64,000 nt of DNA from M2408 sp046303515 (GCA_046303515.1 JBKCGI010000086.1:1-64000), one strand, 5' to 3'. Counted from the first letter of the stretch, positions 1 to 9,044 are shown. Translations and numbers: made by a program. The notes: generated from the letters alone by a model not told the origin.

Positions 1-182
1 AAATAATTTAGCATTTCCACAATGATATCTTCCTTGCTTTTGAAATGTCTGTAAATTGCACTTTCGGAAAAATTCATTTCTTTGGCTAGATTTTTTGTCG
101 TCAAGCCTGATATTCCTGCTGTACTTAAAAGTTTTCCTGCAGCTTCAATAAGTTCAATTTGTCTATTAGAGATTTTTTCCAT
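1..182 (-). CDS. TetR-family transcriptional regulator (N-terminal fragment)
   Basis: The ATG is at 182 on the minus strand and the gene runs off the left edge, leaving 60 codons. The translation begins MEKISNRQIELIEAAGKLL and contains GLTTKNLAKEMNFSESAIYRHF, the classic TetR helix-turn-helix in which the recognition helix ends in YRHF. The ligand-binding domain is outside the window, so the effector is unknown. A 14-bp perfect palindrome lies just upstream, immediately downstream of a TAnnTTTG promoter element, which fits autorepression. The gene diverges from the multicopper oxidase, which it may also control. Confidence 0.9.
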   Translation of the reverse strand, partial: MEKISNRQIELIEAAGKLLSTAGISGLTTKNLAKEMNFSESAIYRHFKSKEDIIVEMLNY

Positions 183-201
183 TAAAATCACAATTTTAGT
201 A

Positions 202-215
202 AGTGAATATTCACT
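202..215. promoter_or_regulatory. Probable TetR operator palindrome
   Basis: AGTGAATATTCACT is a perfect 14-bp palindrome between the divergent TetR and multicopper oxidase genes. It sits at the expected transcription start of the TetR gene, just downstream of its -7 element, as expected for an autorepressor site. The function is inferred from position and symmetry. Confidence 0.6.
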
Positions 216-217
216 CA

Positions 218-225
218 CAAAGTTA
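218..225 (-). promoter_or_regulatory. -7 promoter element of the TetR gene
   Basis: TAACTTTG on the minus strand matches the Bacteroidota -7 consensus TAnnTTTG and lies about 35 nt upstream of the TetR start codon. Confidence 0.6.
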
Positions 226-284
226 TCGTTTTATTTTTGATTAGCTATGTAACCTAAGTAACATTTTTATGTCAAATAGTTAGG

Positions 285-292
285 CAACTTTG
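285..292 (+). promoter_or_regulatory. Weak -7 element of the multicopper oxidase gene
   Basis: CAACTTTG matches TAnnTTTG at all but the first base. It covers a possible TTG start at 290, so the downstream ATG at 317 is the better start. Confidence 0.35.
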
Positions 293-316
293 TGTGTTAT
301 AAAAAACCATTCAAAC

Positions 317-2017
317 ATGCTCGATTTTCAAAGCTTTAAAGCAAATTTTAAAAAAATTCTACTGCTAGTAATTCCATTTTCTGGAATTATGTTTTCTCAA
401 CAAGAACTTTATATTCCACCAACAATTGAGTCGAGTACCATAAATTTAACTTTACAAGAGGGAACAACTGAATTTTACCCTGGAATTGTAAGCAATACAA
501 TGGGCGCGAATGGTTCTTTGTTAGGACCAACTTTGATTTTGCACAAGGGTGAAAATGTTAGTATAAACGTTGCGAATAATTTAAATGATACTTCAACAAT
601 TCATTGGCATGGTTTACATGTTTCACCTGAAAATGATGGTGGACCCCATACTTTTATTCCACCAGGAACTGTTTGGAATCCACAATTTACAGTCTTAGAT
701 CGAGCTGGTATTTTTTGGTATCACCCGCATTTACACATGAGAACAAACGAACATGTATCAAAAGGAATTGCTGGGATGATTATTGTGAAAGATGATGAAG
801 AAGCTGCATTAAATTTACCTCGAACTTATGGAGTTGATGATTTTCCTATAGTGATTCAAACCAAGGCTTTTGATGCTTCTTGGCAAATAATTTGGACAAC
901 AGAACTAGATACGTCTTTGATAGTAAACGGAACAATTGATCCTTTTTTAAATGCTCCTGCACAGGTTATTAGGTTACGCGTTTTGAATGGCTCATCGCAA
1001 CGTGTTTATAAAATTGGATTTACAAATGACATGCCTTTCAAAGTGATAGGAACTGATGGCTCCTTGTTAACAGCGCCAGCTTCACTTAACAGATATCAAT
1101 TAGCGCCAGGTATGAGAGCAGATATTTTAGTTGATTTATCAGGAATGGAGGGACAAGCAATTCAGTTGATTAACAATGGAACAGAGATTGCAAACGCGGT
1201 TTATGGCTCTGATCAACCAGGAATGAACCCTGCATTTACCTTACCTGGTTACAATTCAAATCCTTTAAATGGAACAGATTTCGTTTTGTTAGATATCAAT
1301 GTGGGAGCTCAAACTACGTCGCCAATTACGTCAATTCCAACAAGTTTGGTGGTACATGATGTATTTGCTGAAGGAACGGAAGATACCACGCGAGCTTTAA
1401 TGTTTACTTCGCAACAAAATATTGTCGGACCTTTTATGATTGACATGGCACATTTTGACATGGAAGTTATCAACCACACAATTCCTTTGGGAAATAGAGA
1501 AATTTGGACACTCACCAACCAAACGCCTATCGCGCATCCTTTTCACATTCATGATGTTCAATTTTATATTTTGGATATCAACGGAGTTCCTCCAGCACCT
1601 GAATTAAGAGGTTTAAACGATGTAGTGCTAGTTCCTGCGGGAATGGGAACAGTAAGATTTATTACGGAATTTAATGATTTTGCTAATGATTCGGTTCCTT
1701 ACATGTATCATTGTCACATGTTGACGCATGAAGACGGCGGAATGATGGGGCAATTTATAGTAACTAATCCTAATTTGGCGACTGAAAAAATTGAATCTGA
1801 ATTGTTTCAAATTTACCCAAACCCAGCGTTGAATGGTGAAATTAAATTAGAATTAAATTCCTATTCAGGTGAAATTTCTTTGGTAGATATTTTTGGTAGG
1901 TTAATTTTTAAAAGAAATGTGAATAATGAATCTGTTGTTATTACTAATCTAAAATCAGGAATTTATTTTTTAAGAGACAGAACAGGTGAGTCAAAACGAA
2001 TTGTTGTTATGAATTAA
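317..2017 (+). CDS. Secreted multicopper oxidase with T9SS sorting domain
   Basis: This is a three-cupredoxin oxidase of the CotA/SufI type, about 566 residues, exported by a signal peptide (KKILLLVIPFSGIMFSQ) and probably anchored or released by the T9SS. Copper ligands are visible as HWH (about residue 96), HPHLH (about 136), HPFHIH (about 407) and HCHMLTHEDGGM (about 465-476), the last giving the type 1 site with its axial Met. All four copper clusters look intact, so it is probably active on phenols, Cu(I) or metals; the substrate is unknown. From about residue 495 (IYPNP...) to the end it carries a type A T9SS C-terminal domain. ATG 317 is preferred over TTG 290 because the latter overlaps the promoter element. 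Confidence 0.92.
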   Translation: MLDFQSFKANFKKILLLVIPFSGIMFSQQELYIPPTIESSTINLTLQEGTTEFYPGIVSNTMGANGSLLGPTLILHKGENVSINVANNLNDTSTIHWHGLHVSPENDGGPHTFIPPGTVWNPQFTVLDRAGIFWYHPHLHMRTNEHVSKGIAGMIIVKDDEEAALNLPRTYGVDDFPIVIQTKAFDASWQIIWTTELDTSLIVNGTIDPFLNAPAQVIRLRVLNGSSQRVYKIGFTNDMPFKVIGTDGSLLTAPASLNRYQLAPGMRADILVDLSGMEGQAIQLINNGTEIANAVYGSDQPGMNPAFTLPGYNSNPLNGTDFVLLDINVGAQTTSPITSIPTSLVVHDVFAEGTEDTTRALMFTSQQNIVGPFMIDMAHFDMEVINHTIPLGNREIWTLTNQTPIAHPFHIHDVQFYILDINGVPPAPELRGLNDVVLVPAGMGTVRFITEFNDFANDSVPYMYHCHMLTHEDGGMMGQFIVTNPNLATEKIESELFQIYPNPALNGEIKLELNSYSGEISLVDIFGRLIFKRNVNNESVVITNLKSGIYFLRDRTGESKRIVVMN

Positions 2018-2028
2018 AATCAAAGAAG

Positions 2029-2571
2029 TTAAAACAGCCAATCCTCTTTTTTCATCCGATAAATATAAACATATTCATCATCTAAATATTTGATTTGTTT
2101 TTCGATTTTTAAACCGTTTTTTTCAGCAACACGTTGTGATTTAAAATTATCTAAGTCAATTACTGAAATCACAGAATCAGTTATATTGTTTTCGAAAGCA
2201 TAATTTATAAAAAGTTTAGCAGCCTCAGGTGCATAGCCTTTTCCCCAATATTTTGGTAAGAAATGATAGCCCACTTCTATTTCAAATGTACCATCGACAT
2301 CTTGTAAAAGTAGTCCGCAAATCCCTAAAAATTCATTGGTTTCCTTGTCTAAAATTGCTTTATGACCAAAACGATTTTCTTCGTAGCGTTCCAATTGCTT
2401 TTCGATGAGGTGTTTAGTTCGTTCAATTGCTGAATCAAAAAACTTTGGTAGAAATTTTTGAGCTTCTTCATTTTCAAAAAAACTAGAAAATATGACCGCA
2501 TCCTCAAGTGTTAATTTCCTGGTTCTTAATCGTTCAGACTCAAGATTATCATCGTATTTATATGGATTCAT
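2029..2571 (-). CDS. GNAT N-acetyltransferase (RimJ/RimL-like)
   Basis: A 180-residue cytoplasmic acetyltransferase of the RimJ/RimL group. It shows the N-terminal ERLRTRKLTLEDA segment, a central GYHFLPKYWGKGYAPEAAK acetyl-CoA pyrophosphate loop, and the C-terminal SQRVAEKNGL segment typical of this subfamily. Such enzymes acetylate N-terminal amines or small molecules; the substrate here cannot be told. It converges with the multicopper oxidase (12 nt between stops) and lies 23 nt downstream of the methyltransferase gene on the same strand, so the two may be co-transcribed. Confidence 0.85.
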   Translation of the reverse strand: MNPYKYDDNLESERLRTRKLTLEDAVIFSSFFENEEAQKFLPKFFDSAIERTKHLIEKQLERYEENRFGHKAILDKETNEFLGICGLLLQDVDGTFEIEVGYHFLPKYWGKGYAPEAAKLFINYAFENNITDSVISVIDLDNFKSQRVAEKNGLKIEKQIKYLDDEYVYIYRMKKEDWLF

Positions 2572-2608
2572 TAGTGAATTTTCATTAGCACATTAGTCAA
2601 TTTTCATT
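2570..2608. repeat. Short imperfect direct repeat in the gene junction
   Basis: ATTAGTGAATTTTCATT (2570-2586) and ATTAGTCAATTTTCATT (2592-2608) differ at one base and are separated by 5 nt. The second copy covers the end of the methyltransferase gene and the first touches the GNAT start codon. It is probably a local duplication with no clear function. Confidence 0.4.
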
Positions 2609-3954
2609 CTAATCCTCCACTCCTTTGGATATAAATTATTGAAACGATTACCCAAATGTTTAATCCAGCCTAAATTTACACCTTCAAAAGTCATTAAATT
2701 ATATCCCTTTTCAGCTTTCAAGTCAAAAGTTTCCCCCTTTTGAAAGTGCAGTGCTTGTTCTTTGGTGAGTTCCACTTTGTTCGGGAAAATATTAATTTTT
2801 GAATCCAGAGCTAAAGCATGATCAGGAATCAATTCTTCGCGAATATTTGTTCCCAATTCAGTTCCCATTTTTATCAAACGCAATTGTTCGTGCAATTCTA
2901 TAATTTCGTTGGTGAAATTCTCTGGAACAGCAAACAAAATCCCATTCCATTCCAACACACGTTTATCAATTAAATCAACAAATTTGGTTAAGAATTTAGT
3001 TTCTTTAATCTGCTTGATTTGACGGTTGGTATTTTTAAATTTTGTGGGTCTAAAATCGGATTTTTCTTTTTGTAAAACTACTATGTAAAAACCTTCTGTA
3101 TCAACAAGATGAGGTAAGGCATAGGCCCCAAAATCACTTCTATCTTTTTGAAAGGGAGAAAAATCTAAATCTAAAATATCGCAAGCCAAATTTTCTTTAA
3201 ACCAAGCAACGTTTTCTTCGTTTTCTTGCGTATTAAATGTACAAGTTGAATAAACGACAAATCCTCCCGGTTTCAAACTATCCCAAACATCCATTACGAT
3301 GCGCTTTTGTCTGCCAGCACACAATTCCACATTGGCTTCGCTCCATTCGTTTCGTGCGTCTAGATCTTTCCGAAACATACCTTCTCCCGAACAAGGCGCA
3401 TCAATCACTATGCAATCAAAAAAATTGTTGACTCGTTTAAAATCTTTTGGATCATTGTTGGAAACTAATGTGTTCGTATATCCCCATTTCGTGAGGTTTT
3501 CTTTCAAAATTTTCGCTCTACTTTGGATAACTTCATTGCTCACTAACAAACCTTTGTAGTCCAAAAAGCTTGCTATTAGGGTTGATTTCCCTCCTGGTGC
3601 AGCACACAAATCTAATAGGATTGGATTTTCAGGTAAATCAAGTTGTTTTAGAACTTTTTCCAACATCATCGAACCAGCTTCTTGTGGATAATAAACTCCC
3701 GCATGAAACAAGGGGTCTAAAGTGAATATTGGTCTTTCTTTTAAATAGAAGGCATTTTCGGTCCAAGGGATTCGACTATTCGATTCACTTCGTGGCTGCT
3801 CCTCGCGGTGTTCGACAATTAGATTTTTCGACTTGTTGTAGCGAATGCTCGTTGGCGCATCCAAATTCAAGGCTTCCAAGAGTTTATCACTCAAAAAAGA
3901 ATCGTTTTTAACACGTGTTTCAAATGCTGGTGGAAAGTTTTTTTTTTCAGTCAT
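2593..3954 (-). CDS. RsmF/NOP2-type rRNA cytosine-C5 methyltransferase
   Basis: A SAM-dependent m5C methyltransferase of the Sun/NOP2/RsmF family, about 453 residues. The SAM site is PILLDLCAAPGGKST. The two catalytic cysteines are in VIDAPCSGEGMFRKD (motif IV) and VVYSTCTFNTQENE (motif VI). The C-terminal third resembles the RsmF-specific extension with a PUA-like end. It probably modifies 16S rRNA. The start is ATG 3954; an in-frame TTG at 3966 would add four residues. The GNAT gene follows 22 nt downstream. RsmF-family membership is firm; the exact target base is inferred. Confidence 0.9.
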   Translation of the reverse strand: MTEKKNFPPAFETRVKNDSFLSDKLLEALNLDAPTSIRYNKSKNLIVEHREEQPRSESNSRIPWTENAFYLKERPIFTLDPLFHAGVYYPQEAGSMMLEKVLKQLDLPENPILLDLCAAPGGKSTLIASFLDYKGLLVSNEVIQSRAKILKENLTKWGYTNTLVSNNDPKDFKRVNNFFDCIVIDAPCSGEGMFRKDLDARNEWSEANVELCAGRQKRIVMDVWDSLKPGGFVVYSTCTFNTQENEENVAWFKENLACDILDLDFSPFQKDRSDFGAYALPHLVDTEGFYIVVLQKEKSDFRPTKFKNTNRQIKQIKETKFLTKFVDLIDKRVLEWNGILFAVPENFTNEIIELHEQLRLIKMGTELGTNIREELIPDHALALDSKINIFPNKVELTKEQALHFQKGETFDLKAEKGYNLMTFEGVNLGWIKHLGNRFNNLYPKEWRIRMKID

Positions 3955-4098
3955 AATCAAGTTCAAACTTAGTTATTTTTTTTGTTTCTTTCAGAAATTA
4001 GCTGATTTTTTCACGTTGATATTCGGGGATTTTAAAGCTTAATTCAAATTTTAATCCGATTCATAGCTTACAAGTTAAAAATTAATTATTTTTAAACC

Positions 4099-5061
4099 AT
4101 GAAAGCAAGCGTTTACAGAAAATACGGTCCACCAGAAGTTTTGACTATTGAAGAAGTTGCAAAGCCAATTCCTCAAGCGGATGAAATATTGATTAAAGTC
4201 ATTTGTTCGACAATAAATCGCACAGATTGTGGGTTCAGAAGTGCTGAATATGTTATTTCTCGCTTGTTTAGTGGTTTATTTAGACCGAAATTAAATGTTT
4301 TGGGTTCTGAATTTGCTGGAATTGTAGAAGAAATTGGAGCTTCGGTAACGCAATTTAAAGTTGGTGATAAGGTTTTTGGTTTCGACGATAAAAAATTTGG
4401 TGGTCACGCCGAATACAAATGCATTGGCGAAAATAAAGCGGTGGCAACAATTCCAGAAGGAGTCAATTTTGAAGAAGCAACTGCGATTCTTGAAGGTTCA
4501 CATTATGCCTTGTGCGATATTCGTGCAGCGAAAGTTCAAAAAGGACAAAAAGTATTGGTAAATGGTGCAACTGGAGCAATTGGTTCTGCAGCCGTTCAGC
4601 TTTTAAAGCATTATGAAACAAATGTAACAGCAGTTTGTGACACCAAAAACATGGACTTGGTAAAATCTCTTGGTGCAGACAAAGTACTAGATTACACGAA
4701 AGAAGATTACACAAATACTTCGGAAAGATATGATTTTGTTTTCGATGCAGTAGGTAAAAGTTCCTTCGGGCAAGCAAAAAAAGTACTAAAAGAAAAAGGA
4801 ATTTACATTTCTACCGAATTAGGAAAAGGTGGTGAAAACATTTATTTAGCATTGTGGACTCCTTTTTTTAGCAAGAAAAAATTATTGTTCCCGCTCCCAA
4901 CAATAAACAAAGAAGATACACTTTTTATCAAATCTTTAGTAGAAACGAAACAATTTATGCCTGTTTTAGATCGAACATTTAAACTTGATGATGTTGTGGA
5001 AGCAACAAAATATGTGGAAACAGGTCAGAAAATTGGGAATGTTGTCTTACAAATAGATTGA
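4099..5061 (+). CDS. Zinc-type alcohol dehydrogenase / quinone oxidoreductase family protein
   Basis: A 320-residue MDR-superfamily NAD(P)H oxidoreductase. The N-terminal GroES-like domain (MKASVYRKYGPPEVL) is followed by a Rossmann domain with VNGATGAIGSAAVQLL at about residues 154-169. Neither the catalytic nor the structural zinc cysteine cluster is evident, which places it with zinc-free quinone reductase-like members that reduce enones or quinones. The substrate is unknown. It is followed 28 nt later by a small lipoprotein gene on the same strand. Confidence 0.85.
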   Translation: MKASVYRKYGPPEVLTIEEVAKPIPQADEILIKVICSTINRTDCGFRSAEYVISRLFSGLFRPKLNVLGSEFAGIVEEIGASVTQFKVGDKVFGFDDKKFGGHAEYKCIGENKAVATIPEGVNFEEATAILEGSHYALCDIRAAKVQKGQKVLVNGATGAIGSAAVQLLKHYETNVTAVCDTKNMDLVKSLGADKVLDYTKEDYTNTSERYDFVFDAVGKSSFGQAKKVLKEKGIYISTELGKGGENIYLALWTPFFSKKKLLFPLPTINKEDTLFIKSLVETKQFMPVLDRTFKLDDVVEATKYVETGQKIGNVVLQID

Positions 5062-5089
5062 TTGCTAATAAAATAAAAAATAATTGCCA

Positions 5090-5716
5090 ATGAGTTTTTA
5101 CGGAACAAAATTTTCTATTTCTCTTTTTGCAATTATCATTATGTTTGGTTGTAAAGATTCAGGTGACAATAAACTAAAAAATAAGAAAGTCGTAACTTCC
5201 TACAATATGGAAGTTTGCAATGTTATAAATACTTGTATAAAAAATTGTACTCCTGTAAATGAAATAAAGGCAAAATATGATAATTTAGGTTCATCAGCAA
5301 ACTTAACTTTATTCGTATCTGAAGTATTATTTCTATTAGAACAGAAGACTATTGACACTTTAATTAATTTAAAAGCAAGTACCTTATTAAATGCAGCAAT
5401 ACTAAAACCAAGCGCTCCAGAAAATTTCAACATTCAATATTTAAAGAATTTGAATGAAATCAAGGTTTCAGTTATACCTCCATTAACGAGCGAAGAAGGT
5501 GAAAAAAATATTGGAAAAATTGTATTTTCCAGAATATGTTTTAATAAAGAAAGAACAAAAGCTGCATGTATATTTGAATTTACAAACGTCAGTCAAAACA
5601 AAAGAATTTTTGCATTAGAACTTGTAAAAAATGAAAATTGGAAAATCATAAAAAAAATTGATATCAGCAATCTTGATGATTTTTCAATGTATATTAGTAA
5701 TACAAATAACTTCTAA
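5090..5716 (+). CDS. Hypothetical lipoprotein
   Basis: A 208-residue protein of unknown function. The N-terminus, ending IIIMFGC followed by KDSGDN, is a lipoprotein signal with the acylated Cys at about residue 22, and D/N residues after it. The mature part is soluble and has two more cysteines (CNVINTCIKNC region). ATG 5090 is preferred over an in-frame TTG at 5084. It is directly followed by a GC-richer palindromic element that resembles an integron attC site in the same orientation, so this gene could be a captured cassette. No family was recognised. Confidence 0.7.
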   Translation: MSFYGTKFSISLFAIIIMFGCKDSGDNKLKNKKVVTSYNMEVCNVINTCIKNCTPVNEIKAKYDNLGSSANLTLFVSEVLFLLEQKTIDTLINLKASTLLNAAILKPSAPENFNIQYLKNLNEIKVSVIPPLTSEEGEKNIGKIVFSRICFNKERTKAACIFEFTNVSQNKRIFALELVKNENWKIIKKIDISNLDDFSMYISNTNNF

Positions 5717-5750
5717 TTAATTAAAGAAACTTAAATTACTTATTGTTTGC

Positions 5751-5895
5751 GCCTATCGGTCTACAAGCTCTAGTAAACTCACTTCTTGCTAGCAACTTTT
5801 CATTGTGCGTGTTTTCCCAAGATCAAAACCACCAACTTCAGTTGCTAAAGCAAGTATTTTCGTTCAGCTAGTTGCTCTTCGCCCGCGCGTTAGGG
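5751..5895 (+). repeat. attC-like palindromic extragenic element
   Basis: This 145-nt stretch is richer in G+C than its surroundings and is bounded by GCCTATC (5751-5757) and GTTAGGG (5889-5895). Each is one base from the integron half-site consensus RYYYAAC or GTTRRRY. Inside is a long imperfect inverted repeat: CTTGCTAGCAACT (5785-5797) pairs with AGTTGCTAAAGCAAG (5840-5854), leaving two unpaired bases as in attC hairpins. A third related arm, AGCTAGTTGCT, is at 5867-5877. It lies between a lipoprotein gene and a TonB receptor gene and contains no ORF. Identity as attC is inferred; no integrase is in the window. Confidence 0.45.
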
Positions 5896-6011
5896 TTTCA
5901 TCTTCAAATTAGTATTTGTTAATTAAAAATTTATTTCACCAAGGGATTTAAACAAATCTGTCGTCTGATTTAAGGACTGAAGTAATTTAGCTTTAGTTTT
6001 TATTTCAATAC

Positions 6012-8357
6012 ATGTTTAGATTTCTTTTTTTGATGTTAATTATCACATCATTTTCATTCTCCCAAAACAATACCCAAAACATTCGTGGAACAGTAATTGA
6101 CAAACTTTCCCAAACACCGTTAATTGGAGCAACAATACAAATTCCAAGTCTTCAAAAAGCAGTTGTAACAGATAGTTTAGGTAATTTCGTACTTTCAGAT
6201 CTTTCACCAGACCGATATGAATTGAAAGTGCTATTTTATGGTTATAAAAGTCTAACGCTTCCAAACATTGTAGTTACGTCAGGTAAGGAAGTAATTTTAG
6301 AAATCACCTTAGAGGAGGAATATAAAAATCTGAATGAAGTAACCATAACTGCGCATAATAAAGGAGGAACAATTAACAATACAGCTAGTGTAAGCGCTAG
6401 AACTTTTTCCATGGAAGAAGTGAATCGATACGCTGGTGGACGAAATGACCCAGCTAGACTGGCAGCTAACTTTGCAGGAGTAAGCGCACCTGACGACAGC
6501 AGGAATGATATCGTTATTCGCGGAAATTCGCCAGTTGGTGTCTTATGGAGGATTGATGGTATGAATGTTACTAACCCAAATCATTTTGCGAGTGTTGGTA
6601 CAACTGGTGGAGCTGTGAGTGCTTTAAATACCAATCTGTTGAAAAATTCTGATTTCTTCACCTCAGCCTTTCCTGCAGAATACGGAAACGCTACTTCTGG
6701 AGTATTTGATTTAGGTTTGCGAAACGGTAACAATAAAAAAAGAGAAACTACCATTCAAGCTGGAGTGATAACAGGATTAGAATTAACAACTGAAGGACCA
6801 TTCAGTAAAAAAAGTTCTGCTTCCTATTTGGTTGGATATCGTTATTCGCTTGCAGGAATTGCCCAAGCTGCAGGAGTGAATATTGGAACCACAGCAACGC
6901 CAAGTTATCAAGATTTATCCTTCAAACTAAGCAGTGGAACTTCAAAATTTGGCAAAATTTCCCTTTTTGGAATTTTAGCTTCAAGCACAATTAACATCGG
7001 TGGAGATACTAAAAACACGCTTTACGGAAATGGAAACCAAGTAGATTTTGCAAGTAAAATTGGAATTGCCGGCTTAAATCATTTCAAACAAATCAATACA
7101 AAATCATTTTTGTCTACAAATATTGGAGTGAACTATTCAAAAACCGATCAAACAGCCTATGATGTGGATCATTTCTCCAATAACAGTTTCGTGCGTGAAA
7201 TAAACAAAGTTGAAAAAATTAGTTATAACTTCAGCAGTAATTATAACCTAAAAATTAATTCTCGCTTTTTCTTGAAAGCTGGTTTACAGCACGAAATCAT
7301 TGCTTTAGACTTGGATTACCAAACGAAAAACAATGAAATCGCACCTACAGTTCAAATTTGGGATTTCAGTGATTACACACATTTATCTCAAGGTTTCATC
7401 AACTTAAAATCAAATTTGAGTAAAAAATTAACAGCAAATATTGGTGTGCATTCGCAACTTTTTTATTTAAATAATTCTTTTTCTCTGGAACCAAGAGTGG
7501 GCATGATTTATAAGTTAAATGAAAAAAGCAGTTTGAATTTTGGATACGGTTTACATGCACAAACGCAAGCCATAAACGTCTATTTCTTGCAAACTAAAGA
7601 CCAAAATGGAAACACACTTTACAACAATAAAAATTTAGATTTCACCAAAAGTCATCACTTTGTATTGGCTTACAACCTACAACCATTCAACGATTGGAGA
7701 ATCAAAACAGAAGTTTACTACCAATCGATTTACAATGTTCCAGTAACTTCTTTTGCGAGTTCTTATTCCATGCTAAATACTGGCGCCGCTTTTAAAGTTG
7801 ATTTAACTGACAGCTTAGTAAATTCGGGAACAGGAACAAATTACGGATTTGAAATTACGCTTGAGAAATTCTTTAGCAAAGGCTACTACGGACTTTTTAC
7901 GGCTTCTATTTACGATTCAAAATATGTTGGGAGCGATGGTATAGAGCGAAATACAGCTTTTAATGGAAAATATGTTTTCAATATTTTAGCCGGAAAAGAA
8001 TGGCGTTTGGGACAAGCAAAAAGAAATAAATTCTCTCTAGATTTAAAATTCACTAATGCAGGAGGACGAGCATATACTCCAATTGATTTAACTGCTTCAA
8101 ATTTAATAGGTCATGAAGTCCTTTCGACAGAAGAATATTCAGCTAATTATGCCACATATTACCGCTTGGATTTGAAAGCGGGCTTCACCTTGAACAGTGC
8201 AAAACGAAAAATAGCACAAACAATCTCACTTGATCTTCAAAACGTTACAAACCATAAAAATGTATTTTCATTGAGTTATGATTCTCAGTCCAAAAGTATT
8301 CGCACCACAAATCAATTAGGATTTTTCCCAAATTTGGTTTATAAAATACAGTTTTGA
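6012..8357 (+). CDS. TonB-dependent receptor with carboxypeptidase-regulatory-like domain
   Basis: A 781-residue outer-membrane receptor. After a signal peptide (ending SFSFSQ) comes a CarboxypepD_reg-like beta-sandwich (about 24-105, IRGTVIDKLSQTPLIGATI), then the plug domain (about 110-230, with DDSRNDIVIRGNSPVGVLWRID), then a beta-barrel to the C-terminal aromatic residue (LVYKIQF). It imports an unknown ligand using TonB energy. There is no SusD partner next to it, so it is unlikely to be a polysaccharide-utilisation pair. The gene stands alone downstream of the attC-like element. Confidence 0.9.
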   Translation: MFRFLFLMLIITSFSFSQNNTQNIRGTVIDKLSQTPLIGATIQIPSLQKAVVTDSLGNFVLSDLSPDRYELKVLFYGYKSLTLPNIVVTSGKEVILEITLEEEYKNLNEVTITAHNKGGTINNTASVSARTFSMEEVNRYAGGRNDPARLAANFAGVSAPDDSRNDIVIRGNSPVGVLWRIDGMNVTNPNHFASVGTTGGAVSALNTNLLKNSDFFTSAFPAEYGNATSGVFDLGLRNGNNKKRETTIQAGVITGLELTTEGPFSKKSSASYLVGYRYSLAGIAQAAGVNIGTTATPSYQDLSFKLSSGTSKFGKISLFGILASSTINIGGDTKNTLYGNGNQVDFASKIGIAGLNHFKQINTKSFLSTNIGVNYSKTDQTAYDVDHFSNNSFVREINKVEKISYNFSSNYNLKINSRFFLKAGLQHEIIALDLDYQTKNNEIAPTVQIWDFSDYTHLSQGFINLKSNLSKKLTANIGVHSQLFYLNNSFSLEPRVGMIYKLNEKSSLNFGYGLHAQTQAINVYFLQTKDQNGNTLYNNKNLDFTKSHHFVLAYNLQPFNDWRIKTEVYYQSIYNVPVTSFASSYSMLNTGAAFKVDLTDSLVNSGTGTNYGFEITLEKFFSKGYYGLFTASIYDSKYVGSDGIERNTAFNGKYVFNILAGKEWRLGQAKRNKFSLDLKFTNAGGRAYTPIDLTASNLIGHEVLSTEEYSANYATYYRLDLKAGFTLNSAKRKIAQTISLDLQNVTNHKNVFSLSYDSQSKSIRTTNQLGFFPNLVYKIQF

Positions 8358-8443
8358 TTTTACTTTGAGATTTAATTTTATTATTTCAGAAATTAAGTAT
8401 ATTTGAAAAAAAATCAATTATTTATTGAATTTAATAATTATCA

Positions 8444-9001
8444 ATGGCCCCAACATTCTTCGAAACAAAAGATCATTTCCGTGCTTGGCTCGATAAAAAT
8501 CATGCTATTGCAAAAGAACTAATTGTTGGCTATTATAAAGTTGGTACTGGAAAACCATCCATGACTTGGTCTCAATCTGTGGATCAAGCATTGTGTTTTG
8601 GTTGGATTGATGGCGTAAGAAGAACAGTTGATGCAGAATCTTATTGTATCCGATTTACTCCCCGAAGAAAAACAAGTATATGGAGTGCGATTAACGTTAA
8701 GAAAGTAGAAGAATTGACCAAAGCAGGATTGATGAAACCCGAAGGTTTAAAAGCTTTTGCTTTTTTGGATGAAAATAAATCTCCTTCTTATTCAAGTGAA
8801 ACGCAAATTTCGGCATTGGATCCAAGTTTGGAAAATAAGTTTAAATCAAATTCGGTTGCTTGGGATTTTTTCTGTAAACAAGCTCCATCTTATAGAAAAG
8901 TCACCATTCATTGGATAATGAGCGCCAAGCAAGAGAAAACGAGAATTACTCGCTTGGAAAAAACAATTGAATTTAGTGCACAGGAAAAACGATTGACCTA
9001 A
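8444..9001 (+). CDS. YdeI/OmpD-associated family protein
   Basis: A 185-residue cytoplasmic protein of the YdeI (bacteriocin-protection) family. It shows the family N-terminus with FRAWLDKNHAIAKELIVGYYKVGTGKPSMTW split over about residues 9-41, the segment VDQALCFGWIDGVRR, and the C-terminal ARITRLEKT-like helix (here TRITRLEKT). The family is linked to stress or peptide resistance in Enterobacteria, but its biochemical function is unknown. It converges with the VOC gene. Confidence 0.85.
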   Translation: MAPTFFETKDHFRAWLDKNHAIAKELIVGYYKVGTGKPSMTWSQSVDQALCFGWIDGVRRTVDAESYCIRFTPRRKTSIWSAINVKKVEELTKAGLMKPEGLKAFAFLDENKSPSYSSETQISALDPSLENKFKSNSVAWDFFCKQAPSYRKVTIHWIMSAKQEKTRITRLEKTIEFSAQEKRLT

Positions 9002-9010
9002 ATTCAAATA

Positions 9011-9044
9011 CTTCTAACTACTAATTTCTAACTACTGACTAGAA
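9011..9044. repeat. Low-complexity CTTCTAACTACTA repeat
   Basis: Two near-identical units, CTTCTAACTACTA and TTTCTAACTACTG, lie in tandem between converging genes and run into the 3' end of the VOC gene. A similar tract lies between converging genes at about 53672-53735. Confidence 0.4.

Noticed and set aside
5896..6011. Riboswitch or attenuator in front of the TonB-dependent receptor
   Set aside because: The remaining 116 nt after the attC-like element are AT-rich without a stable stem-loop or a T-run.
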